Assembly: GCA_023395515.1 (NCBI GenBank)
Contig: JAEWZB010000076.1
Coordinates: 5,105 to 69,104 of the forward strand
From: Bacillota bacterium
GTDB taxonomy: Bacteria; Bacillota; Syntrophomonadia; Syntrophomonadales; Syntrophomonadaceae
Length of the DNA stretch: 64,000 nt
Reading direction: 5' to 3'
A model generated the notes under the pieces. The model saw only the letters and a list, made by a program, of their open reading frames with translations, ran no database searches and had not been told where the DNA came from. Both the position numbers and the translations under genes were made by a program. Positions 42,761 to 51,475 of this stretch are shown piece after piece (the stretch's first letter is position 1; every line of letters starts with the position of its first letter).

Positions 42761-45700
42761 TTAATTAGGTATATTATCCTTAGAAAACCGATATTCGCAG
42801 GGGGGGATAAGTTCTTTAGGGCTGGTATCCGGCATATTTTTAAATGCCACAGCCAGCATTAGCTTCAGGCGGTTGAGCTGGTTAACTTCACTAGCCCCGG
42901 GGTCATAATCTATAGCGGTTATATTAGCCAGAGGATAGTTTCTTTTTAATTCTTTTATCATGCCTTTACCGGTAACATGATTAGGCAGACAACCGAAAGG
43001 CTGTACACAGACAATATTAGGAGTACCGCTCTCAATCAAATCTATCATTTCCGCAGTTAAGAACCATCCTTCTCCGCAATGGTGCCCTAAAGACATTATG
43101 GGGCTGGCTAGTCCGGCTTTATGATAGATAGAACTGGGGGCGGTAAACCTGGTACTGGCATTTAAATGTGTGTTCATTATTTGGCGGCTTTTTTCAAAAT
43201 AATTTATTAATAGTTTTCCAATTAATTTTTGACTAGATTTCCCGTTGAGATATTCCGATTTATAAATATAGTCATAAGCACAGTACAAGAAAAAATCTAA
43301 CAGATCCGGCATGACTACTTCCGCACCTTCATGTTCCAGAACCTTAACAATATCATTATTGGCGGTAGGGTGATATTTAACTAGTATTTCTCCTACAATA
43401 CCTATCCGGGGCTTGCGCTCGGCAGAGATTTCGAGCTGGTCAAATTCTTCCACAATCTGTTGCAGGTTAGTGGCAAATTCTTCTTTATTGCCGGTCTGTA
43501 GTTGAGCTTTACAGCGTTTAACCCATCTTTCATATAATAAATCGGCTGATCCGGGTATCTTTTCATAGGGTCTGACCCGGTGTAAGACCCGCATTAATAA
43601 ATCCCCATAAACAACAGCATCAATCGATTTTTTTATAAGTTTTAAGGTAACCTTAAACCCCGGATTTTTCTCGGCTCCGTAAATATTAGCCGAAATTACC
43701 GGAATATTGGCAAACCCTGCGGCACTTAACCCTTTTCTAAGTAATCCTATGTAGTTAGTAGCCCGGCATCCGCCTCCAGTTTGACTGATCATAACGGAAG
43801 TATTATTCAGGTCATATTTACCTGAATTTAAAGCTTCGATTAGTTGCCCAATAACTATGATAGCCGGATAACAGGCATCATTATTTACATATTTGACCCC
43901 TTCATCAATAGCTAATTTATCTACGGAAGGCAGTAATTCAATATTATATCCTTCTGTTTTAAAGACTTCTTGCAGAAACTCAAAGTGCATAGGAGCCATT
44001 TGCGGACATAATATAGTATGGTTTTTCTTCATTTTCTTAGTAAAAACTATTCTAGGCGGCTTAGGGGGAGAAATTTCCGGTTTTAAGCCTTGTCGCTTTC
44101 TTTCGGCTATTACTGCCATAAGGGAACGGATTCTTATTTTAGCCGCACCTAGATTAGCCCCTTCATCTATTTTAAGGGTAGTATAAACTTTACCTTTAGC
44201 ACTCAGTATTTCCTGAACCTGGTCGGTAGTAATAGCATCAATTCCACAACCGAAAGAATTAAGCTGAATTAATTCCAGCCCGGGATGAGTAGTTACAAAT
44301 TCAGCTGCGGCATAAAGCCGGGAATGATACATCCATTGGTCAATTACTCTAAGGGGTCTGGAGACTTGACCTAAATGAGCTACGGCATCTTCGCTAAGTA
44401 CTGCCATACCGAGAGAATTAATAATTTCAGGTATACCGTGGTTTATTTCCGGGTCCAGATGATAAGGCCGGCCGGCTAGTATTATACCTTGTTGTCCGGT
44501 TTTTTCCAGGTAAGCTAGTGTTTCTTCACCTTTACGCCGGACTTCTTCCTTAAAAGCCCTATCTTCCTGCCACGCTTTATCAACGGCCCGGGCAATTTCC
44601 CTTTTGGATATTCCCCAAGCTGCCAGTTCCTGGTGAAGCCTTACGATAAGGAATTTTTTATTATCGTAGGGAAGAAACGGGGTCATTAAGAGTACCTCGT
44701 TTTCCTTAATCATATCCATATTATTTTTTACTACTTCCGGATAAGAAATCACCATAGGACAGTTAAAGCTATTATTGGCCTCTTTCTGTTCGGCCCGCTC
44801 ATATATAATAGAAGGATAAAAAATAGTCTTAATTCCCTGGTTTATCAGGGCGGCAATATGTCCGTGGGCTATTTTAGCCGGAAAACAAGCGGTATCAGAA
44901 GGAATCGTTTCACTGCCTAATTCGTATAAAGCTCTGGAAGAACGGGGAGACAGCTCCACCCTAAATCCCAAGTCGGTAAAGAAGGTAAACCAAAACGGAT
45001 AGTTTTCATACATATTTAAAACTAAGGGAATTCCTATAACACCCCTTGTAGCTTGTTCGGGGGTTAAGGGCTCATAGTTTAAAAGCCGGTTATATTTATA
45101 AGCATACAGATTAGGCAAGAGGGGCTCTTTATTTTGTTTATCTAACATTTTTTCACAGCGGTTACCTGATATGTAGCGGTTTCCGTCGCGGAAACTATTA
45201 ATGGTTAACAAGCAATTATTACCGCAACCGCCGCAGCGGCTTAGCCTGGTCTTTATGGAAAATTCATCTAACTGTTGCTTAGAGATGATAGAACTAATAT
45301 GTCCCTTTTGACTGCGGTTTCGGGCTATAAGGGCTGCGCCAAAAGCTCCCATTAGATGGGCAATATCAGGTCTGATGACTTCTTGGCCGGCAATAATTTC
45401 TAAACATCTTAAGATGGCATCATTTTGGAAGGTTCCCCCTTGGACTACCATATTCTCGCCTAAATCTTCCGAGCTTCTCATTTTTATAACTTTGAACAGC
45501 GCGTTTTTAATTACCGAATAAGAAAGTCCGGCGGAAATATCTTCGATGGTAGCTCCTTCTTTTTGGACTTGTTTAACCATAGAATTCATAAAAACTGTAC
45601 ATCGGGAGCCTAAGTCTACCGGGGCGGCTGATTTTAGGGCCAGCTCGGCAAATTCCTGTACAGTAGTATTTAAAGACTGGGCAAATCCCTCGATAAATGA

Positions 45701-47050
45701 ACCACAACCTGAAGAACAAGCTTCATTAAGCATAATTTCTTCAATAACCCCGGCTTTTATCTTAAGACATTTCATATCCTGTCCGCCAATATCTAAGATT
45801 AAATCTACTTTAGGGCTGAAAAACTGAGCGGCGGTATAATGAGCTACAGTTTCCACTTCCCCTATATCAATCTGTAAAGCCGTTTTTAAGAGTCCTTCAC
45901 CATAACCGGTAACGGCGGTATGGCGAATAGTAGCTCCAGACGGCAGCCGACCGTATAAATCTTGTAATATGTTAAGTCCGGATTTTAAAGGACTGCCGCT
46001 ATTATTGCCATAGAAAGAATATAACAGTGTACCCTTTTCATCAATTAAAGCTGCCTTAGTAGTTGTTGAGCCGGCATCTATACCTAAAAAACAATCCCCC
46101 TGAAAAGAGGCTAAATCATTTTTACTGATTTGATGTAGAGCATGCCGGTTACGAAAGCTTTCTAATTCACTTAAATTATTAAATAAGGGCTGCAAACGTG
46201 CTACTTCTTGGTGATCGGATATATCTAAACTTTTTAAATGCTGAATTAATAAGGACAAACGCAGGGGATTATCAGTTGTGGATGCTAAGGCCGCTCCCAT
46301 AGCTACAAAGAATTGAGCATGGGCAGGAAACAAGGCTTGGTCATCCGTAAGTTTTAAGGTTTCCTTAAACCGATGGCGAAGTTCAGATAAGAAATATAAG
46401 GGGCCGCCCAAAAAGGCCACAGTGCCTTTAATGGGTTTACCGCAGGCTAAACCACTGATAGTTTGGTTAACTACGGCCTGAAATATGGAAGCCGCAATAT
46501 CTTCTTTGCGGGCTCCTTCATTTAACAATACTTGAATATCGGTTTTAGCAAAAACACCACAGCGGGCCGCCACCGGATAAATAGTAGCATAGCTTTTAGC
46601 CAGTTCATTTAAGCCCAGAGCATCAGTACCGAGCAAGGTAGCCATCTGGTCTATAAAAGCTCCCGTGCCTCCGGCACAGATGCCATTCATTCTCTGATCT
46701 AATCCACCTTGAAAAAAGGTTATTTTAGCATCTTCGCCGCCCAGTTCGATAGCTACATCAGTTTGAGGGATTAGTTTTTCTATGGTATGGTTACAGGCAA
46801 TTACTTCTTGAACATGGTTTATTTTTAACCATGAAGAAATAGCCAAGCCGGCTGAACCAGTGACCATTATAGTAAGCAGTTTATCGCCTACGGCCTGCAG
46901 TGCATCAATTAATAGTTCAGTGGTATACTTTTTAGTTTCAGCATAATGGCGGCGATAATCTTTATAAATTATAATGCCATTGTTATCAAGAATGACTAAC
47001 TTTACGGTAGTTGATCCAACATCTAAGCCCATATGTAGTGTTTCGATCAT
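42761..47050 (-). CDS. giant acyl-CoA dehydratase activase (BcrA/BadF family) with fused DUF2229 and CoA-dehydratase-like region
   Basis: 1429 residues. Two ASKHA ATPase domains are in tandem: GLDVGSTTVKLVILD with CAGGTGAFIDQM, then GIDAGSTTTKAALID with ACSSGCGSFIEGF. The conserved Cys of each (CAGGTGAF, CSSGCG) would bind the [4Fe-4S] cluster of a 2-hydroxyacyl-CoA dehydratase activator (HgdC/BcrA type). A Cys-rich linker (CGGCGNNCLL) and a large C-terminal region including DUF2229-like VNNDACYPAIIVIGQLIEAL and QTGGGCRATNYIG follow. Such long proteins occur in many anaerobes and have no settled substrate. A divergent TetR gene and palindromic operator suggest repression. Confidence 0.88.
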   Translation of the reverse strand: MIETLHMGLDVGSTTVKLVILDNNGIIIYKDYRRHYAETKKYTTELLIDALQAVGDKLLTIMVTGSAGLAISSWLKINHVQEVIACNHTIEKLIPQTDVAIELGGEDAKITFFQGGLDQRMNGICAGGTGAFIDQMATLLGTDALGLNELAKSYATIYPVAARCGVFAKTDIQVLLNEGARKEDIAASIFQAVVNQTISGLACGKPIKGTVAFLGGPLYFLSELRHRFKETLKLTDDQALFPAHAQFFVAMGAALASTTDNPLRLSLLIQHLKSLDISDHQEVARLQPLFNNLSELESFRNRHALHQISKNDLASFQGDCFLGIDAGSTTTKAALIDEKGTLLYSFYGNNSGSPLKSGLNILQDLYGRLPSGATIRHTAVTGYGEGLLKTALQIDIGEVETVAHYTAAQFFSPKVDLILDIGGQDMKCLKIKAGVIEEIMLNEACSSGCGSFIEGFAQSLNTTVQEFAELALKSAAPVDLGSRCTVFMNSMVKQVQKEGATIEDISAGLSYSVIKNALFKVIKMRSSEDLGENMVVQGGTFQNDAILRCLEIIAGQEVIRPDIAHLMGAFGAALIARNRSQKGHISSIISKQQLDEFSIKTRLSRCGGCGNNCLLTINSFRDGNRYISGNRCEKMLDKQNKEPLLPNLYAYKYNRLLNYEPLTPEQATRGVIGIPLVLNMYENYPFWFTFFTDLGFRVELSPRSSRALYELGSETIPSDTACFPAKIAHGHIAALINQGIKTIFYPSIIYERAEQKEANNSFNCPMVISYPEVVKNNMDMIKENEVLLMTPFLPYDNKKFLIVRLHQELAAWGISKREIARAVDKAWQEDRAFKEEVRRKGEETLAYLEKTGQQGIILAGRPYHLDPEINHGIPEIINSLGMAVLSEDAVAHLGQVSRPLRVIDQWMYHSRLYAAAEFVTTHPGLELIQLNSFGCGIDAITTDQVQEILSAKGKVYTTLKIDEGANLGAAKIRIRSLMAVIAERKRQGLKPEISPPKPPRIVFTKKMKKNHTILCPQMAPMHFEFLQEVFKTEGYNIELLPSVDKLAIDEGVKYVNNDACYPAIIVIGQLIEALNSGKYDLNNTSVMISQTGGGCRATNYIGLLRKGLSAAGFANIPVISANIYGAEKNPGFKVTLKLIKKSIDAVVYGDLLMRVLHRVRPYEKIPGSADLLYERWVKRCKAQLQTGNKEEFATNLQQIVEEFDQLEISAERKPRIGIVGEILVKYHPTANNDIVKVLEHEGAEVVMPDLLDFFLYCAYDYIYKSEYLNGKSSQKLIGKLLINYFEKSRQIMNTHLNASTRFTAPSSIYHKAGLASPIMSLGHHCGEGWFLTAEMIDLIESGTPNIVCVQPFGCLPNHVTGKGMIKELKRNYPLANITAIDYDPGASEVNQLNRLKLMLAVAFKNMPDTSPKELIPPCEYRFSKDNIPN

Positions 47051-47078
47051 TTCGAATCCCTCCGCAATAAATCAGTAA

Positions 47079-47095
47079 TTCAAACAATGTTTGAA
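47079..47095. promoter_or_regulatory. 17-bp perfect palindrome, candidate TetR-family operator
   Basis: TTCAAACAATGTTTGAA, centred between the divergent activase and TetR genes, 29 nt before the activase start codon and downstream of its predicted promoter. Position and symmetry fit a repressor site. Confidence 0.7.
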
Positions 47096-47109
47096 AAATA
47101 CTTACCTTT

Positions 47110-47138
47110 ATGGTAAATTAGAAATAAGTTCTTGTCAA
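47110..47138 (-). promoter_or_regulatory. promoter for the activase gene
   Basis: On the minus strand TTGACA (47138-47133) and TACCAT (47115-47110) with 17-nt spacing. The palindromic operator lies just downstream, a usual layout for repression. Confidence 0.55.
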
Positions 47139-47141
47139 TGC

Positions 47142-47171
47142 TTGACTTAGTAGCCATAGTTCTACTTATAA
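47142..47171 (+). promoter_or_regulatory. candidate promoter for the TetR gene
   Basis: TTGACT and TTATAA with 18-nt spacing, 14 nt before the TetR start codon. The pair overlaps the divergent activase promoter region. Confidence 0.45.
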
Positions 47172-47184
47172 AGAGTTTTCAAAT

Positions 47185-47799
47185 ATGGGAGCTGAAAAAA
47201 TGAAAAACCGCATAGGTACCCTAACGACAAAAGAGAAGATAATTGGTGTTACTATGGACATTATTGCCCAAGAAGGTTTTCAAAATATAACTATCAGGAA
47301 AATTGCGGCTAAAGCGGGGGTTAACGTAGCGGCAGTTAATTATCATTTCGGTTCTAAAGATGCGGTAATTAATGAAGCTTTGAAAACGGTGACCGATCAG
47401 CTGGAGCATATCTATGAATATTTAAAAAATAGTAATGAGGAGCCTAAAACTAAGTTAGCTTTATTTATTATAAACTATACCGATATGATGTTTAAATATC
47501 CTGACATACTAAAGAATGTAATAGACCATGCTATTCATAATAAGCTCTTTGATAATCAAATCGAATATTTTACTTTCCTGCAAACCGAAGGAGTGGGGAT
47601 ACTTAAGACGGTTATATCCCAAATTAGGCCCGACTTGGATGAATATGATATTTATATTAAAATATTACATTTGTTAAGTGGTTTATCTTTTCCATTTTTA
47701 ATGGGGGATCAGATTAAGGATATGATGGGATTTGATTTATACAGTGGGCAAATGCGCGAAATGCATACTAAAATGCTGCTAGATAATATTTGCTGCTAA
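47185..47799 (+). CDS. TetR/AcrR family transcriptional regulator
   Basis: 204 residues. The helix-turn-helix (residues about 15-60: KEKIIGVTMDIIAQEGFQN, ITIRKIAAKAGVNVAAVNYHFGSKD) is the canonical TetR DNA-binding domain; the rest is a helical ligand-binding domain. ATG 47185 is used; ATG 47200 would shorten it by five residues. It is divergent from the activase gene and probably represses it through the 17-bp palindrome. The inducer could be an acyl-CoA; that is inference. Confidence 0.9.
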   Translation: MGAEKMKNRIGTLTTKEKIIGVTMDIIAQEGFQNITIRKIAAKAGVNVAAVNYHFGSKDAVINEALKTVTDQLEHIYEYLKNSNEEPKTKLALFIINYTDMMFKYPDILKNVIDHAIHNKLFDNQIEYFTFLQTEGVGILKTVISQIRPDLDEYDIYIKILHLLSGLSFPFLMGDQIKDMMGFDLYSGQMREMHTKMLLDNICC

Positions 47800-47931
47800 A
47801 TTTTGGGTAATTGAGGTAATAAAATCATAATGAAATAGGTTATAATAGGTTTATAATAGTTCATTTTTGAGATTTATTATGATATAAATTTTTAGAAGGG
47901 ACTAAAATTTAAATAACTAAGGAGGGGTTAC

Positions 47932-48516
47932 ATGAAATCATTAAAAGGTACCAAAACTGCGGAAAATCTAATGAAGGCTTTTGCGGGGGAATCCCAAGCT
48001 AGAAACCGTTATACTTTTTACGCTTCTATAGCTAAAAAAGAAGGTTATGTACAGATTGCTAACTTATTTATGGAAACTGCTGAAAACGAGAAAGAGCATG
48101 CTAAAAGATTTTATAAATTCCTGCCGGAAAGCTTAAATGGAGAACCGGTAGAAATTATGGCTGATTTTCCTGTAGCTTTAGGTGATACTAAATTCAACTT
48201 ACAGGCGGCGGCTGATGGCGAAAATGAAGAGTGGGATAGATTATACCCGCAGTTTGCTGATATAGCCCAAGAAGAAGGTTTTCCTGAAATAGCTATAGTA
48301 TTTAGAAAAATTGCTGAAGTTGAAAAACATCACGAAGCCAGATACAGAAAACTATTAGCTAATATAGAAAATGATAAGGTATTCAAAAAGGATGAGGCCA
48401 CCGAGTGGAAATGTGACAACTGTGGATATGTTCATGAGGGTCAAGAAGCTCCTCAAATGTGTCCCGCATGTGCTCATCCCCAGGCTCATTTTGAAGTTTT
48501 AGCCGAAAATTATTAA
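47932..48516 (+). CDS. rbr: rubrerythrin
   Basis: 194 residues. The N-terminal ferritin-like diiron domain (KSLKGTKTAENLMKAFAGESQ, TAENEKEHAKRFYKFL, EVEKHHEARYRKLL) carries the Glu/His diiron ligands. The C-terminal rubredoxin-like domain has CDNCGYVHEGQEAP and MCPACAHPQ. Rubrerythrin reduces hydrogen peroxide in anaerobes using rubredoxin or NADH-linked electrons. AAGGAGGGG precedes the start. Two TTATAA repeats upstream might bind a PerR-type regulator but do not fit its consensus spacing. Confidence 0.96.
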   Translation: MKSLKGTKTAENLMKAFAGESQARNRYTFYASIAKKEGYVQIANLFMETAENEKEHAKRFYKFLPESLNGEPVEIMADFPVALGDTKFNLQAAADGENEEWDRLYPQFADIAQEEGFPEIAIVFRKIAEVEKHHEARYRKLLANIENDKVFKKDEATEWKCDNCGYVHEGQEAPQMCPACAHPQAHFEVLAENY

Positions 48517-48530
48517 GATTTAAGCGTAAA

Positions 48531-48562
48531 AACTCCGTGGTAATTAGGCCGCGGAGTTTTTT
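48531..48562 (+). terminator. rubrerythrin terminator
   Basis: AACTCCGTGG, loop TAATTAGG, CCGCGGAGTT then TTTTTT; a 10-bp stem with one G-T pair, just after the gene. Confidence 0.9.
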
Positions 48563-49090
48563 TACGCCATTTAGTTTTAATGGTATGATATTAATTAGTA
48601 GTAGGACTCAATCAGGAGTACTTATCTGACTCTTCATATTAACTGATAATAGGCAAATCTTTTTATTTTAACCTTAATCATTAAAAATGGCATATTTATT
48701 GCATTATATATTTAAGAGCAATATTAACATATAATAATATATATATCAGAAAATTCTGCAAATACATTCATTAAATATCTAAAATCATAACTAATAGTTT
48801 AAAGAATATTTATGACTAACATAAAAATTACCTATTGCTGCTATTGAAAGATTTGTGATTTCGTTCTCTAGCTTTTTGTATACTTAATATAAGATTTCAG
48901 CGGTGTTTAAATTTTGGCAAGTTTAAATATGGGGAAAGGAGGCCTTTTTTCCAACAATATGTGCTGGTATAACGGGAATACCTTCACATAATTATTAACT
49001 GAATAGATTGTTGGGATAGCAGTGTATTAGCTGTTTAAGCTGCTATTTAGTATGTAGTTCATTAGCGCTACCAAAGGAGTTGGGTAAATT
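48563..49090. other. long AT-rich leader upstream of the sigma-54 activator gene
   Basis: About 530 nt without a gene. It carries a sigma-54-type promoter at 48687-48704, about 390 nt before the activator start. The 3' half is AT-rich with no clear frame. AAAGGAG precedes the activator ATG. Confidence 0.5.
48687..48704 (+). promoter_or_regulatory. sigma-54 (-24/-12) promoter candidate
   Basis: ATGGCATATTTATTGCAT: GG and GC separated by exactly 10 nt within a TGGCA-N-TTGCA context. It would drive the activator gene, suggesting autoregulation. Confidence 0.6.
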
Positions 49091-51055
49091 ATGGCTACCA
49101 ATACATTAGATTATATATCTAATCGGGGTGAACTCCTCGATGCATGGGAAGCTTATGTCTACCATGGCAAAAAGACCTGCAATATTCGGCCTGATATTTT
49201 GCAATCCTGGGAACGTTGTAAACAATTAGATGTAGATCCATTTTCAGAACAAGTGGCCACAATTTTAGGAGAATCTCATTTTTCTGCTTTAGTAAAAAGG
49301 AAACAAAGCCTTATCCGCATTGCTAAGCCCTATATAACGCTTTTGAATCAATATGTAAAGAACAGTGGTTTTATAATTATATTATCGGATGAAAATGGTA
49401 CAGTTTTAGTCTTAGATGGAGACCAGCAACAAATAAATTATCATAAAAGAATTAATCTGATGGAAGGCGCAGTATGGTCGGAAAAAGAAGCGGGAACTAA
49501 TGCGGTAGGTACCTCGTTGTTTCTGCGCCAGCCCATGCAAATTGTGGGAGCCGAACATTATTGCGTAATACAGCATGCCATTACCTGCTCGGGAGCACCA
49601 ATTTACGGACCGGATGGACAGTTGGAAGGAGTCCTTAACATGTCGGGGGCCTCGAAAGATATTAATATTCATACCTTAGGCATGGTAGTAGCTTCAGCTA
49701 TGGCTATAGAGAACCAGTTAAAAATTGAACAGGCTATGGACGAGTTATCGGAAAATAACTTAATGGTTACCACCGCTTTTGAAAGTGTTCCCGATGGTAT
49801 TGTTACGGTAGATGCGGAAGGAATGATTACCCACCTTAATAATTATGGCGCTAAGCTGCTGGGGATTAATATATCTGAAGCTTTAGGCAAGCCTATTCGC
49901 AAATTATTACCTAGTGAACTTGATATTACGAGATTCTTACAAAAAGAAACAGCCAGCCTGGAAATTTTGTGGAATCTAAAAAGTAATAATAACCGCCTAA
50001 ACCTTTCCACTACCCCCATGTTTAACGATACCCATGAATATTCCGGTTCGGTATTAGTACTTAGGCCCAAGGAGCAGATAGATAAATTAGTTAATCAAAT
50101 AACTGGTGCTCATGCTGAGTTTAGTTTCAATTCCATTGTCGGTACCAGCAAAAAGATTACCAAGGCTAAGGAAATTGCTAATGCTGCCGCAGCAACTAAT
50201 TCGACCATATTGCTGTTAGGTGAAAGTGGTACCGGTAAAGAATTATTTGCTCAGGCTATTCACCGGGCCAGCAATAGACCGGGAGCCTTTATTGCGGTAA
50301 ATTGTTCGGCCATACCCCGAAGCTTAATCGAAAGCGAACTGTTCGGCTATGAAGCAGGAACTTTTACGGGAGGAAACCGCAATGGCCGCCCCGGTAAATT
50401 TGAAAGGGCTCACCAAGGTACTATATTGCTGGATGAGATTGGTGATATGCCTTTAGATTTGCAAGCCGTATTATTAAGAGTATTGCAGGAGCGGTCCATA
50501 GTACGGGTGGGAGGTTATAAACCTATTGCAGTTGATGTAAGGGTAATTGCGGCCACTAACTCCAACTTGGTGAAAAAAATAGAAGAAGGCGCCTTTAGAG
50601 AGGATCTATTTTTCAGGCTGAATGTTATAACTATTCAGATACCCCCCTTGCGGGAGCGTAAAGATGATATTCCTAAATTGGTAGAATATTTGCTGCCCCA
50701 GATTAATAAAAAACTGAACCGCAACATACACCGGGTTTCCCCGGCCGCTATCAGGGCCTTGCAAGATTATGACTGGCCTGGAAACGTCAGAGAACTGGAA
50801 AACATGCTGGAACGAAGTATTGTGGTAGCCAGTAAAGATTTGTTAGATATACACAATCTTCCTCCCCATATTACCAGTAATAAAAATGAAGATGCTGAAA
50901 TACCCATGATGTCTTTGGAGGAAATAGAAAAGAAGGCCATAAAAGAAACCTTAGACCGATTTAATTCTATAGCAGAAACTGCCAGGGTTTTAGGAATTAG
51001 CAGAAGTACCTTATATAGAAAAATGAAAGATTATGGATTAGAGCAACTTAATTAA
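49091..51055 (+). CDS. sigma-54-dependent transcriptional activator (GAF-PAS-AAA-HTH)
   Basis: 654 residues, AcoR/NifA-like enhancer-binding protein. The N-terminal GAF-type sensor (about 60-190) contains GTNAVGTSLFLRQPMQIVGAEHYC; a PAS domain follows (residues 225-330). The AAA+ domain has Walker A GESGTGKELFA, the sigma-54 loop as GTFTGG (usual GAFTGA), Walker B GTILLDEIGDMP, and DVRVIAATN. The C terminus is a Fis-type helix-turn-helix (AETARVLGISRSTLYRKM). It lies directly upstream of an operon with a -24/-12 promoter, so it is the likely activator. The altered GTFTGG loop is unusual. Confidence 0.93.
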   Translation: MATNTLDYISNRGELLDAWEAYVYHGKKTCNIRPDILQSWERCKQLDVDPFSEQVATILGESHFSALVKRKQSLIRIAKPYITLLNQYVKNSGFIIILSDENGTVLVLDGDQQQINYHKRINLMEGAVWSEKEAGTNAVGTSLFLRQPMQIVGAEHYCVIQHAITCSGAPIYGPDGQLEGVLNMSGASKDINIHTLGMVVASAMAIENQLKIEQAMDELSENNLMVTTAFESVPDGIVTVDAEGMITHLNNYGAKLLGINISEALGKPIRKLLPSELDITRFLQKETASLEILWNLKSNNNRLNLSTTPMFNDTHEYSGSVLVLRPKEQIDKLVNQITGAHAEFSFNSIVGTSKKITKAKEIANAAAATNSTILLLGESGTGKELFAQAIHRASNRPGAFIAVNCSAIPRSLIESELFGYEAGTFTGGNRNGRPGKFERAHQGTILLDEIGDMPLDLQAVLLRVLQERSIVRVGGYKPIAVDVRVIAATNSNLVKKIEEGAFREDLFFRLNVITIQIPPLRERKDDIPKLVEYLLPQINKKLNRNIHRVSPAAIRALQDYDWPGNVRELENMLERSIVVASKDLLDIHNLPPHITSNKNEDAEIPMMSLEEIEKKAIKETLDRFNSIAETARVLGISRSTLYRKMKDYGLEQLN

Positions 51056-51098
51056 TTGTTTCGTTATAAGTCAATTTCAGTACCAAATCATTTAACCC

Positions 51099-51114
51099 TT
51101 GTACTAAAATACAA
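51099..51114. promoter_or_regulatory. inverted repeat TTGTA-N6-TACAA, candidate activator site
   Basis: TTGTACTAAAATACAA, about 205 nt upstream of the sigma-54 promoter, in the position of an upstream activator sequence for the enhancer-binding protein. Confidence 0.5.
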
Positions 51115-51140
51115 CACATATAAGCATATTAAGTTTAATA

Positions 51141-51159
51141 ATGTACTAATTTCGTACAT
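51141..51159. promoter_or_regulatory. inverted repeat ATGTAC-N7-GTACAT, candidate activator site
   Basis: Second palindrome with similar half-sites, 42 nt from the first; paired sites are common for enhancer-binding proteins. Confidence 0.45.
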
Positions 51160-51201
51160 CTGAACCCATGTTTTGGCTAATTTCATATATTTTAAAAGCA
51201 A

Positions 51202-51230
51202 AAGAGGGCTTTATTTAAGTCCTCTTTTTC
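51202..51230 (+). terminator. terminator of the activator gene
   Basis: AAGAGGGCTT, loop TATTT, AAGTCCTCTT, then T-run. It ends the activator transcript before the operon promoter. Confidence 0.85.
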
Positions 51231-51316
51231 CATTTTATATAGAAATTATTATTTTAGCAGGGGATTTAATCCCTAAATATAGGACTTGGATAAAAAGTAA
51301 TATTTATTTCGAGTTT

Positions 51317-51334
51317 TTGGCATAAAGCTTGCAA
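51317..51334 (+). promoter_or_regulatory. sigma-54 promoter of the MFS/oxidoreductase operon
   Basis: TTGGCATAAAGCTTGCAA: GG at 51319-51320 and GC at 51331-51332 separated by 10 nt, close to the TGGCAC-N5-TTGCA consensus, 142 nt before the MFS start. The gene before it encodes a sigma-54 activator. Confidence 0.8.
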
Positions 51335-51475
51335 GTATTATAGGGCAGTGCAATCGTGAATTTAATAACAAAACTAACGGAATAGGGTTACGAAAAGAAT
51401 AAACTACTGGCAAGAAGGGAGGGCAAATGGTTAATGCCGGGCGTTCTAATATAAATTGGCGAGGAGGTTAGTAAG

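Noticed and set aside
47825..47870. PerR box upstream of rubrerythrin
   Set aside because: Two TTATAA repeats occur but with 5-nt spacing, not the 7-1-7 PerR arrangement.
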